Source: Gemmatimonadota bacterium (GTDB lineage: Bacteria; Gemmatimonadota; Gemmatimonadetes; Gemmatimonadales; GWC2-71-9). Taken from it: a stretch of 6,330 nt of DNA. The position numbers were made by a program, and so were the translations under genes. This document shows positions 4,339 to 6,330 of this stretch, piece by piece. Under the pieces are notes generated by a model. That model was not told the DNA's origin. It saw only the letters and a list, made by a program, of their open reading frames with translations, and did no database searches. The first letter of the stretch is position 1, and each line of letters begins with the position of its first letter. Where the stretch lies: positions 1-6,330 of the forward strand of contig JAEHDT010000042.1 in assembly GCA_016880225.1 (NCBI GenBank), in the 5' to 3' direction.

Positions 4339-6330
4339 GCCCGTCCGTGGTGAAAGTGATCGTGCCGCGCTCGTCGGTCCGGAACACCGTGACACCGTGC
4401 GCCGCCAGCCGCGCCACCACCTCGGGCGACGGATGGCCGTAATGGTTGCCCCGCCCCACACTGATCACCGCCTCGCGCGGCGCCAGCTCGTCGAGCCAGG
4501 CATCGGACGTCGCGGTGCGCGACCCGTGATGCCCCACCTTGAGGAGCTCCACCGGACCCACCCGGCCCGCCAGCCGCCCCTCCACCGGCAACCCCGCGTC
4601 CGCCTGGAACAGCAGCCGCTCGGCGCCATACGTCACCCGCAACACCACGCCGTGGTCGTTCACATCGAGCGGCAGCCGCATCCAGAGGGAGTCGGGGCTC
4701 AACACCTCGAGCACCACGCCGTCCACCTCGACCCGGTCGCCGGCGCGGGCGGGGTGCCACCGCGCCCCCGATGCCTCGACCGCGGCGAGAAACTCGAGGT
4801 ACAACGGCCGCCCCAGCGGCTCCCCCGGCTCGAGCACCAGCTCGGGATCGAACGCGTCCACTACCGCCGGCAGCCCCCCGAGATGATCGGCGTCGCCGTG
4901 GGTGGCCACCAGGAGGGCGACCCGCCCCACCCCCTGCCGGCGCAAGAACGGGACCACCACCCGGCGCCCGGCGTCGCTCCCGGGAATGCGCGGGCCGCCA
5001 TCGATCACGATCCAGCGCCCCTGCGGCGTCCGCAGGACCGCCGCATCGCCCTGGCCGACGTCCAGAAAATGTACCGTTAGACAACGACAAACGTCGAGGG
5101 TGACGACGTCACGGAACGTCGTCGCGACGAGGACCGTGCTCACGAAAGTGATGCGCGCCGCTAACAGCCAGGGCCGGCGCGGCGAGTTCCACAGCCACCA
5201 CGCCACTGCGGCCACGGCCGCCCAAACGGCAGCGGCTTCCCAACCGGCCACCATCACCACGTGGCCGCCAGGCACGCGCGCCGCCCCCTGCGCCACGAGA
5301 TCGAGCAGCGCCAGCGCGAGCCCCGACCCGGCGGCGATCAGCCGGGCGAGGCTCGAGACGATCCACGAGAGGGCCAGCGCCAGCGCGAGGCCGGGAACCG
5401 CGACCGCGCCGAGCGGGATAGCGACGAGATTCGCGACTACACCGATCGGCGCCACGGTGCCGAACGCCCACGCGCTGATCGGCGCCGTGACGAGCGTGGC
5501 AGCGAGCGACGGCGCGACGAGCCGCAGCGCGAGCGGACGGCCCCCGAAGGCGCGCTCCGCCCAGATCACCGCGCCCATCGCGGCCACGGAGAGCCACGCG
5601 CCGACCGCCCGCAACGCCCAGGGGTCGACGACGAGCACCACGAGCGCCGCCAACGACAGCGTCCCCGCCGGCGCCACCACACGCTGGCGCACGCGTGCCA
5701 CGTCGGAGAGCACGACCATCACCACGGCCCGCAGCGCCGGCGCGGGGAAGCCGATGAGCCAGAGGTACGCGCCGAGCAGCGCGGCGGCCGCCGCCATCCG
5801 GGCGCGCGGCGCGAGGCCGAGCTTCGAGAGGATGAGCGCGAGCCACGCGGCGAGAAAGCCGACGTGCAGCCCGGAAATCGAGAGGATATGCGCCAGCCCC
5901 GAGCGCGCGTAGCGCTCGCGCACGGCGGGGTCGAGCTCGCGGCGCGGCGCGAACACCAGCGCGTCCACCAGCGGGGCCCGGCTCCCGAACAACGCCACCG
6001 TGCGCTCCGCCAATCGGTCGCGCACCGCGCCGCGGCCGCGCCGCACGGGGTCGAGCAGCTGCGCCCGCCGCACCACCAGCACTCCGCGGTCGGCGACACC
6101 GCTCCAGCGCCCCGCCACGACCCACTCGGTTCCGCCCGCCGCCGCATGGTCCTCGGGCCAGCGCAGCCGCAGCACGCCGCGACACGCGCCGGACTCGACG
6201 TCCGCATCCACCGCCCCGCCACTGCGCGGCGCAGGGTCCCCGAGCCGGACGATCGCGGCACGGGTGCGCCCTTCCCCCCGCGTCCAGCGTCCGGCGCCAA
6301 GAAGCGAACGATCGAGGTCGAGCTGTCGAC
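4307..6330 (-). CDS. comEC: ComEC/Rec2 DNA internalization channel, 5' end outside window
   Basis: Inner-membrane channel that carries single-stranded DNA into the cytoplasm during natural transformation. 673 complete residues are visible; the frame is open to the right edge, so the true start and probable N-terminal membrane segments lie beyond it. Numbering from the first complete codon: residues 1-100 resemble the N-terminal OB-like domain (LLGAGRW, VVAGRW, VLVVRRAQLL). The Competence domain (about 140-405) has the signature HILSISGLHVGF at 147-158, GFPAPALRA near 193-201, and roughly nine or ten hydrophobic segments. A metallo-beta-lactamase-like domain follows from about 415: FLDVGQGDAAVL at 421-432, THGDADHLGG at 476-485 (HxDxDH metal motif intact), FQADAG at 574-579, LKVGHHGS at 596-603 and GNHYGHPSPEV at 627-637. 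This domain is proposed to degrade the non-transported strand. The stop lies 32 bases inside fbp. A GTG at 6211 could start a shorter protein, but the coding similarity continues upstream of it, so it is internal. Confidence 0.95.
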   Translation of the reverse strand, partial: RQLDLDRSLLGAGRWTRGEGRTRAAIVRLGDPAPRSGGAVDADVESGACRGVLRLRWPEDHAAAGGTEWVVAGRWSGVADRGVLVVRRAQLLDPVRRGRGAVRDRLAERTVALFGSRAPLVDALVFAPRRELDPAVRERYARSGLAHILSISGLHVGFLAAWLALILSKLGLAPRARMAAAAALLGAYLWLIGFPAPALRAVVMVVLSDVARVRQRVVAPAGTLSLAALVVLVVDPWALRAVGAWLSVAAMGAVIWAERAFGGRPLALRLVAPSLAATLVTAPISAWAFGTVAPIGVVANLVAIPLGAVAVPGLALALALSWIVSSLARLIAAGSGLALALLDLVAQGAARVPGGHVVMVAGWEAAAVWAAVAAVAWWLWNSPRRPWLLAARITFVSTVLVATTFRDVVTLDVCRCLTVHFLDVGQGDAAVLRTPQGRWIVIDGGPRIPGSDAGRRVVVPFLRRQGVGRVALLVATHGDADHLGGLPAVVDAFDPELVLEPGEPLGRPLYLEFLAAVEASGARWHPARAGDRVEVDGVVLEVLSPDSLWMRLPLDVNDHGVVLRVTYGAERLLFQADAGLPVEGRLAGRVGPVELLKVGHHGSRTATSDAWLDELAPREAVISVGRGNHYGHPSPEVVARLAAHGVTVFRTDERGTITFTTDGHGARVRSHHD

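Noticed and set aside
4339..4461. N-terminal extension of fbp
   Set aside because: This part is an out-of-frame reading of the comEC 3' end and does not resemble fructose-bisphosphatase.
5109..6185. Second minus-strand open frame over comEC
   Set aside because: It is a shifted frame of comEC made mostly of Arg, Ala and Gly; no motifs.
1..6330. CRISPR array, tRNA, rRNA, insertion sequence or riboswitch
   Set aside because: No regularly spaced repeats, RNA-gene signatures, terminal inverted repeats or transposase were seen; almost all bases are accounted for by the five coding regions.

Overview
The window is a stretch of GC-rich bacterial chromosome that is almost entirely coding. On the minus strand it holds a truncated integron integrase (left edge) and a tight three-gene run, comEC-fbp-mcmA (right two thirds). 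One small exported-protein gene lies between them on the plus strand. The base composition, the stand-alone methylmalonyl-CoA mutase catalytic subunit and the Gly/Arg-rich exported protein with an Asp-Leu-Ser-Gly-x-Trp motif would fit Gemmatimonadota or a similar soil or aquatic phylum. That placement is an impression from gene style, not a proof.

Left block (1-968, minus): an integron-type tyrosine recombinase with all catalytic residues and the IntI-specific insertion. It is cut by the window edge only a few residues from its expected C-terminus. Its start is fixed by an in-frame stop just upstream. Positions 969-1123 are a divergent intergenic region with one imperfect inverted repeat; I see no convincing attI core or sigma-70 promoter there.

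Middle (1124-1777, plus): a 217-residue protein with a predicted signal peptide, a 39-residue Gly/Arg-rich segment and a conserved-looking C-terminal half of unknown function. It converges with mcmA so closely that one palindromic hexamer, TCATGA, supplies the stop codon for both genes.

Right block (6330-1772, minus): comEC (DNA uptake channel, 5' end outside the window), fbp (class I fructose-1,6-bisphosphatase) and mcmA (methylmalonyl-CoA mutase catalytic subunit without a cobalamin domain). fbp starts inside the end of comEC, and the mcmA GTG overlaps the fbp stop, so the three are probably co-transcribed and translationally coupled. fbp and mcmA share a metabolic logic: propionyl-CoA carbon enters as succinyl-CoA and can leave through gluconeogenesis. 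comEC has no obvious metabolic link to them. An integron integrase close to a DNA-uptake gene is suggestive for cassette acquisition, but no attC site or cassette is visible here. I did not find a clearly new multi-gene system; the most notable items are the integrase and the unknown exported protein beside it.
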